Shown piece after piece: positions 17,003 through 25,992 of a DNA stretch of 51,322 nt. The notes under the pieces are model-generated. The model had not been told where the DNA came from, did not search any database, and saw nothing but the letters and a program-made list of their open reading frames with translations. The position numbers and the translations under genes are program-made. The DNA is from Bifidobacterium breve (GTDB taxonomy: Bacteria > Actinomycetota > Actinomycetes > Nanopelagicales > Nanopelagicaceae), in assembly GCA_945883725.1 (NCBI GenBank), contig CAMCXZ010000006.1, positions 1 through 51,322 of the forward strand, in the 5' to 3' direction. The first letter of the stretch is position 1; every line of letters begins with the position of its first letter.

Positions 17003-18673
17003 TTAAAGTCCTAAATCTGATTCGAAAGCGCCGCCTTCGAGACGTTCTTTCAAGGTAACTAAGAAACGAGCAGCATCTGCGCCATCGACAACTCGATGAT
17101 CATAGGAAAGACCAAGGTAGACCATTGAGCGAATCGCAATTGTTTCGCCGCCATCTTCGCCGCGGACCACCATAGGTCGCTTAACAATTGCGCCAAGTCC
17201 CAAGATGGCAACCTGTGGCTGATTAATAATTGGGGTATCAAATAAAGCACCGCGGCTACCTGTGTTAGTAAGAGTAAATGTTCCGCCACCTAGTTCATCT
17301 GGGGTGACTTTATTATCTCGAGTACGCGCAGCAAGATCGGAAATCTTACGAGCGATGCCACCCATGTTTAGGTCACCAGCATTTGCAATAACTGGAACCA
17401 GTAATCCTCGTTCGGTATCAACTGCGATGCCTAAATGTTCAGTACCGTGATAAGTGATTTGATCACCTTCGACAGATGAGTTAAGTACTGGGTGTTGCTT
17501 TAACGCTTCACAAGTTGCTACTGCGAAGAATGGTAGGAATGAAAGTTTGACACCTTCGCGAGCTTCGAAACTTGCCTTTGACTTATCGCGCAGACGAGCA
17601 ATCTTGGTGACATCAACTTCGATGACAGTTGTTAATTGCGCACTAACTTGAAGTGACTCAACCATGCGAGCTGCGATAACTTTTCGCAGACGTGACATAG
17701 TTACTGTCGTTCCGCGAAGTGGTGAAACTGCAATTGCTGGGGCTGAAGTGCGAACGGCTGCAGCTACTGGTGCTGCTGCTGCAACTGGTGCTGACTTAGC
17801 GGGTGCAGCTCCTTCAACATCTTCGCGGCGAATACGTCCGCCAATGCCAGTGCCCTTAACTGATGCGAGATTGACGCCAAGTTCAGAAGCTAACTTGCGA
17901 ACAAGCGGAGTTACATAAGCATCTGCTGGTTGTGAAATAGGAGCTGAGACCGCAACTGGTGTGGCAACTACTGGTGCTGCTACAACTGGTGCAGTAGGTG
18001 GGGGAGTCACAACAGCTGCTACAACTGGTGCGACTGGAGTAACAGGGGCGGCAACTGGAGCAGAACCAGATGCACCGATTAAACCTAAGCGAGCTCCGAC
18101 TGCAACAGTAGTGTCGATTGGAACATCGATTGCGAGCAAGATGCCAGCAACTGGCGAAGGAATTTCAGTATCAACTTTGTCGGTGGAAACTTCAAGTAGC
18201 GCTTCATCGACTGCAACTGAGTCACCAACGTTTTTTAGCCAACGCGTAACTGTGCCTTCAGAGACCGATTCACCTAGAGCTGGCATTGAGATCACAGTTC
18301 CAGCACCGCTTGCAGCTGGTGCTGCGGGAGCCGGAGTAGCAGCTACAGGTGCTGCGGCAACTGGCGCAGCCACAACTGGTGCTGGAGTTTCAACAACTGG
18401 TGTTGGCGCAGCCGCTACGGGGGCAGCAGCGGCTGCGCCATCAGCGATGATCGCTAATTCGGCACCAACTGCAACTGTCTGATCTATTCCGACCACAATC
18501 TTTTGTAGAACGCCTGCTACCGGAGAAGGAATTTCGGTATCAACTTTGTCGGTCGATACTTCAAGAAGTGGCTCATCGATTGCGACTTGGTCGCCTTCGT
18601 TCTTGAGCCAACGTGTGACCGTACCTTCGGTAACGCTCTCGCCAAGTGCTGGCATTGTTAGTGAGAAGGTCAT
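17003..18673 (-). CDS. sucB: dihydrolipoamide acyltransferase, E2 of 2-oxoacid dehydrogenase
   Basis: 556 residues, organised as lipoyl domain 1 (1-78, lipoyl lysine K43 in STDKVD), an Ala/Pro/Val linker, lipoyl domain 2 (about 125-205, K166 in an identical STDKVD context), a second linker, a peripheral-subunit-binding domain (about 251-290, [15 protein letters not shown]...) and the catalytic core with SYDHRVVDG (H526, D530). It transfers acyl groups to CoA in the pyruvate and/or 2-oxoglutarate complex. In many actinobacteria one such E2 serves pyruvate dehydrogenase and is annotated sucB, dlaT or aceF, so the acyl specificity is uncertain. AAGGAGA precedes ATG 18673. The E3 gene lies just upstream. 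Confidence 0.93.
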   Translation of the reverse strand: MTFSLTMPALGESVTEGTVTRWLKNEGDQVAIDEPLLEVSTDKVDTEIPSPVAGVLQKIVVGIDQTVAVGAELAIIADGAAAAAPVAAAPTPVVETPAPVVAAPVAAAPVAATPAPAAPAASGAGTVISMPALGESVSEGTVTRWLKNVGDSVAVDEALLEVSTDKVDTEIPSPVAGILLAIDVPIDTTVAVGARLGLIGASGSAPVAAPVTPVAPVVAAVVTPPPTAPVVAAPVVATPVAVSAPISQPADAYVTPLVRKLASELGVNLASVKGTGIGGRIRREDVEGAAPAKSAPVAAAAPVAAAVRTSAPAIAVSPLRGTTVTMSRLRKVIAARMVESLQVSAQLTTVIEVDVTKIARLRDKSKASFEAREGVKLSFLPFFAVATCEALKQHPVLNSSVEGDQITYHGTEHLGIAVDTERGLLVPVIANAGDLNMGGIARKISDLAARTRDNKVTPDELGGGTFTLTNTGSRGALFDTPIINQPQVAILGLGAIVKRPMVVRGEDGGETIAIRSMVYLGLSYDHRVVDGADAARFLVTLKERLEGGAFESDLGL

Positions 18674-18710
18674 CTCTTTATCTCCTTGGTTTCCTGATTG
18701 AAATTCTTAG

Positions 18711-20078
18711 TTATCCGTGGGCGTGTAATGGTTTACCGGCAAGTGCCATATGAGCCTCGCCCATTGCTTCAGAAAGTGTTGGATGTGCGTGGATTAGAGG
18801 AGCAACATCAGCAGCAGATGCTTCCCAATTAAAGATCAATTGCGCTTCAGCCAATAGTTCGCCTACGCGTGCGCCAACCATATGAATTCCTAGTACCGGA
18901 CCATTCTTTTGCGAAACTAATTTAATTGAGCCCGCTGTGCGCAAGATCTGTGCTTTGCCGTTGCCGGCTAAGTCATAATTTAATTCAACAACATCGTGGC
19001 CACGCTCTTTAGCTTGGGCAGTTGTTAAACCAACGGATGCAACTTCGGGTTCAGAGTAAGTCACGCGAGGAACCCCATCGTAATTAATTGGGCGTGGGTT
19101 TAAACCGCAGATTTCTTCGGCAACTAAAATTCCTTCACCGAAACCAACGTGGGCTAATTGCAGAGTAGGGATTAAATCGCCAACTGCCCAGATTCCTGGC
19201 ACATTTGTGCGGCACTTGTCATCAACTAATACATAGCCGCGGTCCATTGTGACGCCTTGTTCTTCATAGCCCAGATTTGCAGATACCGGTCCACGACCAA
19301 CAGCGACTAGTAGCACATCGGCTGAAAATGTCTTTCCATCTTCGAGTTCAACAATTACGCCATCGGCCGTAACAGTGTGAGACTTAAAGCGAACTCCGAG
19401 TTCAAAGTTAATGCCGCGCTTACGATACGCACGTTCTAGTTGCTTACTGCTTGATTCATCTTCTAGTGCAACTAAGTGAGACAGTCCTTCAATTATGGTT
19501 ACTTCAGCGCCGAATGATTTCCAGACAGATGCGAATTCGCAACCAATTACCCCGCCGCCAAGCACGATGACAGATTTAGGAACGTAGTTCAGATTAGTTG
19601 CGTGATCTGAAGTCATTACTCGAACTCCGTCGATTTCAAGACCAGGTAAAGATTTGGCATAAGAACCAGTTGCTAAAACAACATTGGTGCCGGTGTAGCG
19701 CTCACCATTTACTTCAACCGTGTCTTTTGAAACCAGACGGCCGTGACCTTCAACAAAAGTAATGTTGCGTGATTTAACGAGACCTTGCAGTCCTTTATGA
19801 AGCTTGTTAATCACGCCATCTTTATAAGCATTAACTGCGACCATGTCCATTGACAGGAATTGGGCGTTAACACCGAAAGTACTTGCTTCGCGTGCGCTAT
19901 CGGCAATCTCGCCAGAATGTAGAAGTGCCTTCGTAGGGATACACCCGCGGTGCAGGCAAGTTCCGCCTAGTTTTCCGGATTCGATCAGCGCTACGGTCTT
20001 GCCCAGTTGAGCTGCCCGAAGGGCGCAGGCATAACCACCACTGCCACCACCAAGAATTACCAAGTCGAATTGAGCCAC
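18711..20078 (-). CDS. lpd: dihydrolipoyl dehydrogenase (E3)
   Basis: 455 residues. Reoxidises dihydrolipoyl groups of the 2-oxoacid dehydrogenases and glycine cleavage system, passing electrons to NAD+ through FAD. The redox-active pair is C41-C46 in GGTCLHRGCIPTK, the FAD motif LGGGSGGYACALRA is at the N-terminus, the NAD motif VLGGGVIGCEFAS is central, and the C-terminal HAHPTLSEAMGEA supplies the catalytic His-Glu dyad. GTG at 20078 is preferred: GAGAGG sits six bases upstream, whereas the TTG two codons earlier directly abuts that site. It precedes the E2 gene by 37 bases and is probably co-transcribed with it. Confidence 0.95.
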   Translation of the reverse strand: MAQFDLVILGGGSGGYACALRAAQLGKTVALIESGKLGGTCLHRGCIPTKALLHSGEIADSAREASTFGVNAQFLSMDMVAVNAYKDGVINKLHKGLQGLVKSRNITFVEGHGRLVSKDTVEVNGERYTGTNVVLATGSYAKSLPGLEIDGVRVMTSDHATNLNYVPKSVIVLGGGVIGCEFASVWKSFGAEVTIIEGLSHLVALEDESSSKQLERAYRKRGINFELGVRFKSHTVTADGVIVELEDGKTFSADVLLVAVGRGPVSANLGYEEQGVTMDRGYVLVDDKCRTNVPGIWAVGDLIPTLQLAHVGFGEGILVAEEICGLNPRPINYDGVPRVTYSEPEVASVGLTTAQAKERGHDVVELNYDLAGNGKAQILRTAGSIKLVSQKNGPVLGIHMVGARVGELLAEAQLIFNWEASAADVAPLIHAHPTLSEAMGEAHMALAGKPLHAHG

Positions 20079-20150
20079 GATCAACCTCTCACCCGTAAGC
20101 GTTCTATGGCCCTATCTTGCCAGCCTTCGGGCGATCTAACTAACTGGTGG

Positions 20151-21647
20151 CTATTTTTCGCTAGTGATCTCGGCCAAACGGATTAGAGAGCGCAAGGCGA
20201 TTCCGGTGCCACCGATTGGGGTGTAGCCATGCGGCTTAGCCTCGTTATAGGCAGGGCCTGCGATATCTAAGTGAAGCCAAGGCAGCTCTGCCGGAATGAA
20301 CTCCTTGAGGAATAGACCGGCTACCAACATGCCACCCATTCGCTCGCCGATATTTGCCATGTCGGCCACAGTTGAATCAAGTGATGCGCGAAGTTCTTCA
20401 GGTAGTGGCATTGGCCAGAAATCTTCACCAGCTTGATCAGCTGCGACTAAGAACTGCGCGCGGAACTCCTCGTTATTTGTCATGACTGCACTGGTGCGAG
20501 TTCCGAGGGCAACAACTTGTGCGCCGGTGAGAGTGGCCACATCAATGATGCCATCTAATTTCATTTTAGATTCTTGCGCTTTTACTAGGGCATCTGCCAA
20601 AACTAAGCGACCTTCAGCATCAGGGTTTAAAACTTCAATAGTTTTTCCACCATACATAGTGTGAATATCACTTGGGCGAGTGGCGTTATCAGAAATCATG
20701 TTTTCAGCCATAGCTGCCCATGCATCAATTGCGACTGGTAACTTAAGAGCAGCTATTGCCAAGATGGCAGCACTAACTGCGGCAGCTCCACTCATATCTG
20801 ATTTCATTGCCTCCATACCGGCAGCGGGCTTTAGCGCATAACCACCGGTGTCGAAAGTAATTCCTTTGCCCACGAAGGCCAACTTCTTTGTAGCTTTTGG
20901 AGGGTTGTAGGCAATATGTAATAGGCGAGGCGGGTTTGCAGAACCCTGACCAACACCTGAGATGCCGCCATACCCACCATCACGTAATTGCTTCTCATTT
21001 AAAATTGTCACCTTTAAGTGCGCTGCCGAACCGCCCAGAGTTTTCACAGCGGCCGCGAATTTTTTGGTAAATGAATCTGGCGTCAAATGACTTGGGGGAG
21101 TGTTAATTAAGTCGCGAACAAGCTTTGTATATTCACCAATAATTACAGCGCGCTTAACGGCAGCTTTAGCTTCGGTTGAATTCGCCATTTTGGTATGAAC
21201 TGTTGCGCCAGCTAACGGCGCTTTGCGTTCTGCTTTTGAGGATCCGCGAAATTCATCGAAAGCATATGCACCGAGGGTCATGCCTTCGGCAACAGCTGCT
21301 ACTTGCTCAATTGAAGAAGTTGGCAGCGCCACGGCTGCGCTCTTTTCGCCAGCTAACGCGCGGGAGGCAGCGCCGGCGGCGCGACGCAAGACTTCATGCC
21401 CATAATCTTTCTTGGCCTCGCCCAAGCCTGTAAATATCAATAACCGAGTGGTCGACCCAGGCAACTTAGTGATTTCATTAGCCGCACCCGTTGCGCCCAA
21501 GTCTTTAAGGGCTGAGAGCAAAGACTTTTCGTCAAGTGAAACCGAACCTGATTCAATTTTTAAGGTATCTGCTTTAGCGCCCTTGGCTAAACCAACAATC
21601 AAAATATCATCGGAAACTAAAGCATCGGATAAACGGATCGATTTCAT
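20151..21647 (-). CDS. pepA: leucyl aminopeptidase (M17)
   Basis: 498-residue dimetal aminopeptidase that removes N-terminal residues from peptides in the cytoplasm. The metal and catalytic motifs are present: GKGITFDTGG (active-site lysine and Asp), MKSDMSGAAAV (Lys and Asp ligands) and NPDAEGRLVLADAL, in which the usual Thr of NTDAEGR is Pro. ATG 21647 follows AAGGAGA at good spacing; a frame extended 31 codons upstream would run through the gcvT promoter and is rejected. It is divergent from gcvT. Peptide hydrolysis fits the peptide transporter and M3 peptidase encoded later in the window. Confidence 0.93.
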   Translation of the reverse strand: MKSIRLSDALVSDDILIVGLAKGAKADTLKIESGSVSLDEKSLLSALKDLGATGAANEITKLPGSTTRLLIFTGLGEAKKDYGHEVLRRAAGAASRALAGEKSAAVALPTSSIEQVAAVAEGMTLGAYAFDEFRGSSKAERKAPLAGATVHTKMANSTEAKAAVKRAVIIGEYTKLVRDLINTPPSHLTPDSFTKKFAAAVKTLGGSAAHLKVTILNEKQLRDGGYGGISGVGQGSANPPRLLHIAYNPPKATKKLAFVGKGITFDTGGYALKPAAGMEAMKSDMSGAAAVSAAILAIAALKLPVAIDAWAAMAENMISDNATRPSDIHTMYGGKTIEVLNPDAEGRLVLADALVKAQESKMKLDGIIDVATLTGAQVVALGTRTSAVMTNNEEFRAQFLVAADQAGEDFWPMPLPEELRASLDSTVADMANIGERMGGMLVAGLFLKEFIPAELPWLHLDIAGPAYNEAKPHGYTPIGGTGIALRSLIRLAEITSEK

Positions 21648-21718
21648 GGTTCTCCTTAGTTGTTGCATTCGCGCGAACTTGGCTGAGTCTAAAGCAGGAA
21701 TACCAGAATATGTAGCGA

Positions 21719-21724
21719 TAGATT
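21719..21724 (+). promoter_or_regulatory. -10 box, leaderless promoter of gcvT
   Basis: TAGATT, followed by seven bases and ATG 21732, with no Shine-Dalgarno between. Such a start leaves no room for a glycine riboswitch on this transcript. Confidence 0.6.
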
Positions 21725-21731
21725 GTGCGCC

Positions 21732-22817
21732 ATGAAGCAATCTCCATTACATGAGCGCCATTTAGCCCGTAACGCCAAGATGGCCGATTTTGGCGGCTGG
21801 CTGATGCCAATCGAATATCCAGGAGCTGGCGTCTTAGCTGAACATGCCGCGGTGCGAGAGCGGGTTGGGCTCTTTGATGTATCGCATCTAGGAAAAGCAT
21901 CTGTAATCGGTCAAGGTGCTCTCGATTTTTTGAATTTAATGTTGACGAATGACTTAACTAAAATTTCAGATGGCGCAGCCCAATACTCGATGTTGTGTAA
22001 CAGCGGCGGTGGCGTGATTGATGATTTGATTGTTTATCGAAATTCTGATGCGGATTTCTTCATTGTCCCTAATGCTTCGAATACGAGTGCAGTTGTCGAA
22101 GATCTGCAGGCGAACGCACCGGCAGGAATTACAGTTAAGAACCTACATAATGAATACGGAGTAATCGCGCTCCAAGGCCCACTTGCCGCGAAAGTGTTGG
22201 CGCACTTTGGACTTCAGATCGAAATCGACTACATGGCATTTACCAATGTTTCAATTGCTAATTGCGATGTGATTGTTTGTCGTACGGGTTACACCGGTGA
22301 ATATGGTTTCGAAGTTCTGCCCAAGTGGAGCCAGGCCCTAACTGTTTGGGATGCATTGGTCGAACAAGTTGAAGCAAACGACGGCTTGGTTTGCGGCCTT
22401 GGCGCTCGAGATACCTTGCGAACTGAAATGGGATACCCACTTCATGGACATGAACTTTCGCTGGAAATCTCACCAGTAATGGCGAGTGCAAGCTGGGCAG
22501 TTGGTTGGAACAAGCCCCAATTCCAAGGCCGTGAAGTGCTGCAGGGTCAGAAAGAAAATGGTGTGACTCGGCGACTAGTTGCACTTATTTCGCGAGATCG
22601 CGGGATACCTCGTCCGGATATGCAGGTGTTAAACAATGGCGTTGAAGTCGGCATCGTTACAAGCGGAACATTCTCACCAAGCCTGAAAGTCGGAATTGCT
22701 TTAGCGTTAGTGGATTCAGAGTTTAAGACTGGGCAGCAACTCACAATTGATGTGCGAGGTCGCACCTCGAATGTCGAGATAGTTAAATTACCTTTAATGC
22801 CATCGCACGTTCGCTAG
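21732..22817 (+). CDS. gcvT: glycine cleavage system aminomethyltransferase (T protein)
   Basis: 361 residues. Transfers the methylene group from the aminomethyl-lipoyl H protein to tetrahydrofolate, releasing ammonia. Conserved blocks are ARNAKMADFGGWLMPIEYP at the N-terminus, LFDVSHLGKASVIG, NDLTKISDGAAQYSMLCN, and CRTGYTGEYGFEV with the folate-contacting region. C-terminally, GLGARDTLRTEMGYPLHGHE and TSGTFSPSLKVGIALA complete the three-domain fold. ATG 21732 is chosen over a TTG three codons upstream because of the leaderless -10 box. gcvP and gcvH are not nearby. It is followed after 19 bases by an aldo/keto reductase gene. Confidence 0.95.
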   Translation: MKQSPLHERHLARNAKMADFGGWLMPIEYPGAGVLAEHAAVRERVGLFDVSHLGKASVIGQGALDFLNLMLTNDLTKISDGAAQYSMLCNSGGGVIDDLIVYRNSDADFFIVPNASNTSAVVEDLQANAPAGITVKNLHNEYGVIALQGPLAAKVLAHFGLQIEIDYMAFTNVSIANCDVIVCRTGYTGEYGFEVLPKWSQALTVWDALVEQVEANDGLVCGLGARDTLRTEMGYPLHGHELSLEISPVMASASWAVGWNKPQFQGREVLQGQKENGVTRRLVALISRDRGIPRPDMQVLNNGVEVGIVTSGTFSPSLKVGIALALVDSEFKTGQQLTIDVRGRTSNVEIVKLPLMPSHVR

Positions 22818-22836
22818 AAAACCAGGGGAGAATGAA

Positions 22837-23838
22837 ATGGAATATCGTCGTTTAGGCAATACCGGAATGTATGTTTCTGAGATCTCATACGGAAACTGGA
22901 TCACCCATGGAAACCAGGTTGAAGCAACTGCGGCAAATGCGTGCGTTAAGGCGGCCTTTGAAGCAGGCATCACGACTTTTGATACTGCCGACGTTTATGC
23001 GGGCACAAAGGCCGAGACCATTTTGGGCAAAGCGCTCAAAGGGGTAAAGCGCGAGTCTTATGAATTGTTTACTAAAGTCTATTTCCCAACCGGTACCGGC
23101 AAGAATGATCGTGGCTTGTCACGTAAGCACATTATGGAATCTTGTAACGCATCCTTAAAGCGTTTACAAACCGATCACATTGATCTTTATCAAGCCCATC
23201 GCTTTGATTATGAAACACCGCTAGAAGAAACACTAAGTGCATTCGATGATCTGATTCGCCAAGGCAAAGTTCATTACATCGGGGTTTCAAATTGGAAGCA
23301 CACTGAAATTCAAGATGCCTTGAAAATTCAAGATGACAAGGGATATAACCGAATTGTTTCGAACCAACCTTCCTACTCGGCGATTTATCGAGTTATCGAA
23401 GCCAAGATCGTGCCACTTTGCGAACGTGAAGGCATCAGCCAGATTGTCTATTCACCGCTTGCTCAAGGAGTTCTAACTGGCAAATATCTACCCGGGAAGA
23501 AGATTCCTACGGATTCACGTGGGGCAAATAAGAATAACAATGGTCAATTCATGCAAGGAATGATGAATGATGAATTCCTGGGTCATGTAGCTAAATTGCA
23601 GCCAATCGCAGATGCGCATGGAATCACTATGTCTCAGCTTGCTTTAGCTTGGATTCTTAGTAATCCAAATGTGGCCAGCGCAATCATGGGCGCTACTAAA
23701 CCAAAGCAAGTTACCGAAAATGCCAAGGGCAGCGGAATAAAACTAGAGCCATCTGTGATTAAGGAAATTAATGCGGCGCTAAAGCCGATTATTAAGACTG
23801 ACCCAGACCTGATGAGTAGTCCAAAGCCTCGCGCTTAA
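22837..23838 (+). CDS. aldo/keto reductase (Kv-beta-like group)
   Basis: 333-residue (alpha/beta)8 NADPH-dependent reductase. The catalytic tetrad is visible: D49 and Y54 in FDTADVY, K80 in FTKVYF and H121 in QAHRFD. The phosphate-binding end is seen in MGATKPKQVTENAKG. Length and the NLLRPL-free N-terminus (MEYRRLGNTGMYVSEISYG) place it near the AKR group that includes voltage-gated potassium channel beta-like and YghZ-type enzymes. The natural substrate is unknown. A Shine-Dalgarno AGGGGAG precedes ATG 22837; co-transcription with gcvT is likely. Its stop directly abuts the convergent DUF3043 gene with no gap. Confidence 0.88.
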   Translation: MEYRRLGNTGMYVSEISYGNWITHGNQVEATAANACVKAAFEAGITTFDTADVYAGTKAETILGKALKGVKRESYELFTKVYFPTGTGKNDRGLSRKHIMESCNASLKRLQTDHIDLYQAHRFDYETPLEETLSAFDDLIRQGKVHYIGVSNWKHTEIQDALKIQDDKGYNRIVSNQPSYSAIYRVIEAKIVPLCEREGISQIVYSPLAQGVLTGKYLPGKKIPTDSRGANKNNNGQFMQGMMNDEFLGHVAKLQPIADAHGITMSQLALAWILSNPNVASAIMGATKPKQVTENAKGSGIKLEPSVIKEINAALKPIIKTDPDLMSSPKPRA

Positions 23839-24366
23839 CTATTTCTTCTTTTGGTATGAAGTAGAAGGCTTGGGTGCACGAAGGCGTCGCATCTGAGTCG
23901 AACGCAATACGCCATAAATTCCGAGACCTTTGGTCTTAGCATCCGGGAATTTCTCAATAATTTGCTTCTTAAGTTTGCGACTCAAGAGGAAGCCGTCAAC
24001 AGCTGCATAGAGAAGGACGGCGTACATAAGAACCAGCGCAATTGCGTTGACTGCCATAATTGGCACGACAGAGAAAAGCAGAACTACGAAAATAATTGGC
24101 ATGAAGAACTCGCCTACAGAACGGCGACTATCTACTTCATCGCGAACGAATCGGCGCACTGGGCCGCGATCGCGAAGCGGAAGAGCGTTCTCATCGCCAC
24201 GCATGAAGGCTGCGTGAGCTGCCTTGCGACGTTCACTGGCTAGTTCTTTCTCTCGCTTCTTAGCTTCTTTACCAATTACAGGTGCCAGAGTCGAAACTTT
24301 GCGTTTTGATTCGGCAACTTTGCGAGATGGTGTCGGGCGACCTTTTTTTGCGGCTTCTTCAGTCAT
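23839..24366 (-). CDS. DUF3043 family membrane protein
   Basis: 175 residues. The N-terminal KKGRPTPSRKVAESKRK motif is the hallmark of the DUF3043 family, restricted to actinobacteria. Two adjacent hydrophobic segments (about 88-106 and 107-126) sit between a basic N-terminal half and a basic C-terminal tail ending in KKK. Function is unknown; the high Lys/Arg content outside the membrane suggests contact with nucleic acid or phospholipid, which is only inference. It starts at ATG 24366 behind a -10 box that spans the nadA stop codon. Confidence 0.85.
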   Translation of the reverse strand: MTEEAAKKGRPTPSRKVAESKRKVSTLAPVIGKEAKKREKELASERRKAAHAAFMRGDENALPLRDRGPVRRFVRDEVDSRRSVGEFFMPIIFVVLLFSVVPIMAVNAIALVLMYAVLLYAAVDGFLLSRKLKKQIIEKFPDAKTKGLGIYGVLRSTQMRRLRAPKPSTSYQKKK

Positions 24367-24372
24367 GGCGAA

Positions 24373-24378
24373 ACTATA
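24373..24378 (-). promoter_or_regulatory. -10 box of the DUF3043 gene, spanning the nadA stop
   Basis: On the minus strand TATAGT is followed by six bases and ATG 24366. It contains the nadA TAG stop codon (24374-24376). Confidence 0.6.
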
Positions 24379-25513
24379 GAGCCAGCATGCGTTCTAAGGC
24401 GAGTTTGGAGTACTTTCGAACGTCTTCAGGCACGATGATTTGATTAACTACCTGGCCTTGAACCAGGGATTCCATCGCCCAAACTAAATGCGGCAAATCG
24501 ATGCGATTCATGGTTGAGCAATAGCAAACCGTCTTATCTAGGAAGAGAATTTCCTTATCTGGCATGGTGCGGGATAAACGTTGGACCAGATTTAACTCAG
24601 TACCTATTGCCCACTTAGAGCCGGCTGGGGAATTCTTGACTGTCTGAATAATCTTTTCCGTCGAACCCACGACATTTGCGATTGAAACCACTTCATGTTG
24701 GCATTCGGGGTGAACCAATACTTTGACGCCAGGAACTCGCTCGCGCACATCAGCGACATTCTGCGCGCTAAAGCGACCATGAACGGAGCAATGACCGCGC
24801 CAAAGAATTACTTTTGCCGCACGCAATTCTGCCTCGGTTAATCCACCCATAGGTTTCCAAGGATTCCAAACCACGCAATCAGTTAGCGATAGACCCATGG
24901 CTAGAACTGCGGTGTTTCTACCTAGGTGCTGGTCTGGTAAGAAAAGAATCTTTTCACCTTGCGTAAATGCCCACTCCATTGCGCTCTTTGCATTAGAAGA
25001 AGTACAAATTGTTCCACCATTTTTTCCGGTAAAACTTTTTATTGCAGCGGATGAATTCATGTAGGTAACTGGAATAGTTTGTTGTGCAATTCCAAGTTCA
25101 GTTAATTGATTCCAACAATCATCTACTTGGTTAGCCGATGCCATATCCGCCATTGAGCAGCCAGCAGCCAGATCAGGCAGGATCACTTTCTGATTGGCAG
25201 TTGTTAATACATCAGCGCTTTCGGCCATAAAGTGCACGCCACAGAAAATTATGTACTCGGCTTGCGGATTATCGGCAGCTGCTTGAGCCAACTTAAAAGA
25301 GTCACCGGTAATGTCAGCAAACTCAATAACTTCATCGCGCTGGTAGTGATGGCCAAGAATCATTACTTTGGAACCAAGGGCTGCTCGCGCAGTGCGCGCG
25401 CGTTGAACTAGATCTGGGTCACTGGCAGCTGGCAGTTCGCCGGCACAAGAGACCCCGCGTTCGCTGGTTAGATCACGTTCGCGCCCCATCAAGAGAAGAT
25501 CGGTCAATGCCAT
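24374..25513 (-). CDS. nadA: quinolinate synthase
   Basis: 379-residue [4Fe-4S] enzyme condensing iminoaspartate with dihydroxyacetone phosphate to quinolinate in NAD synthesis. Signature segments are VMILGHHYQRDEVIEFADITGDSF near residue 49, IIFCGVHFMAESADVL, HPECQHEV near 264, and TVCYCSTMNRIDL near 330. The conserved cysteines in these are the cluster ligands. The extra N-terminal 40 residues are normal for the long actinobacterial type. nadB and nadC, often its partners, are not beside it. The start at ATG 25513 lacks a strong Shine-Dalgarno or -10 box and is the least certain part of the call. Confidence 0.95.
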   Translation of the reverse strand: MALTDLLLMGRERDLTSERGVSCAGELPAASDPDLVQRARTARAALGSKVMILGHHYQRDEVIEFADITGDSFKLAQAAADNPQAEYIIFCGVHFMAESADVLTTANQKVILPDLAAGCSMADMASANQVDDCWNQLTELGIAQQTIPVTYMNSSAAIKSFTGKNGGTICTSSNAKSAMEWAFTQGEKILFLPDQHLGRNTAVLAMGLSLTDCVVWNPWKPMGGLTEAELRAAKVILWRGHCSVHGRFSAQNVADVRERVPGVKVLVHPECQHEVVSIANVVGSTEKIIQTVKNSPAGSKWAIGTELNLVQRLSRTMPDKEILFLDKTVCYCSTMNRIDLPHLVWAMESLVQGQVVNQIIVPEDVRKYSKLALERMLAL

Positions 25514-25618
25514 GGCGACATTCTCTCGAATTTTTGTCCTCCTGTCGCATTTGGAGTGCGTGATCTCTTATCTCATGGCTACTATTAACCCTGAACGCAG
25601 AATCTTTAGGGGAGAGCA

Positions 25619-25972
25619 ATGACTACCGAAGCCGTAGATACCAAAATGACCAGTATCGCTTTGTCCGATGTAGCAGCAACCAAGGTTGCAGCTCTATTGG
25701 CTCAAGAGGGTCGCGATGATCTATGTCTACGCGTTGCCGTTCAACCTGGTGGCTGCTCTGGCCTGAAGTATCAGCTTTATTTTGATGACCGTAACCAAGA
25801 TGGCGACATTGTGCGCGAGTTTGGCACAGTTAAAGTTGTTATCGACAAGATGAGCGATCCATATTTGATGGGCGCGACCATCGACTTCGTAGACACCATC
25901 GAGAAGCAGGGCTTTACTATCGATAATCCAAATGCGCAAGGTTCATGCGCTTGTGGCGATTCTTTTAACTAA
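25619..25972 (+). CDS. erpA: A-type iron-sulfur carrier (ErpA/HesB family)
   Basis: 117 residues. Carries Fe-S clusters to client enzymes. The three ligand cysteines are C46 in QPGGCSGLKY and C110/C112 in GSCACGDSF. GGGGAGAG precedes ATG 25619, so this transcript has a leader. It is divergent from nadA, a [4Fe-4S] enzyme, and is followed after 20 bases by the adenosine-kinase-like gene; in M. tuberculosis a HesB-like gene (Rv2204c) is also close to adoK. Length is normal. Confidence 0.93.
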   Translation: MTTEAVDTKMTSIALSDVAATKVAALLAQEGRDDLCLRVAVQPGGCSGLKYQLYFDDRNQDGDIVREFGTVKVVIDKMSDPYLMGATIDFVDTIEKQGFTIDNPNAQGSCACGDSFN

Positions 25973-25992
25973 AACTTAACGACTTTTATTTT

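Noticed and set aside
17961-18482. Plus-strand open frame of Ala/Thr/Gly repeats within sucB
   Set aside because: It is the reverse complement of the Ala/Pro/Val linker and lipoyl coding region, and the low complexity explains the open frame.
17003-18673. Tandem DNA repeats in the sucB linkers as a possible repeat array or CRISPR
   Set aside because: The repeats are irregular codon-level repeats of Ala, Pro and Val without uniform spacers. No CRISPR-like array is present anywhere in the window.
21648-21731. Glycine riboswitch upstream of gcvT
   Set aside because: The -10 box at 21719-21724 points to transcription starting at the ATG, and the gap to pepA is too short for a tandem glycine aptamer.
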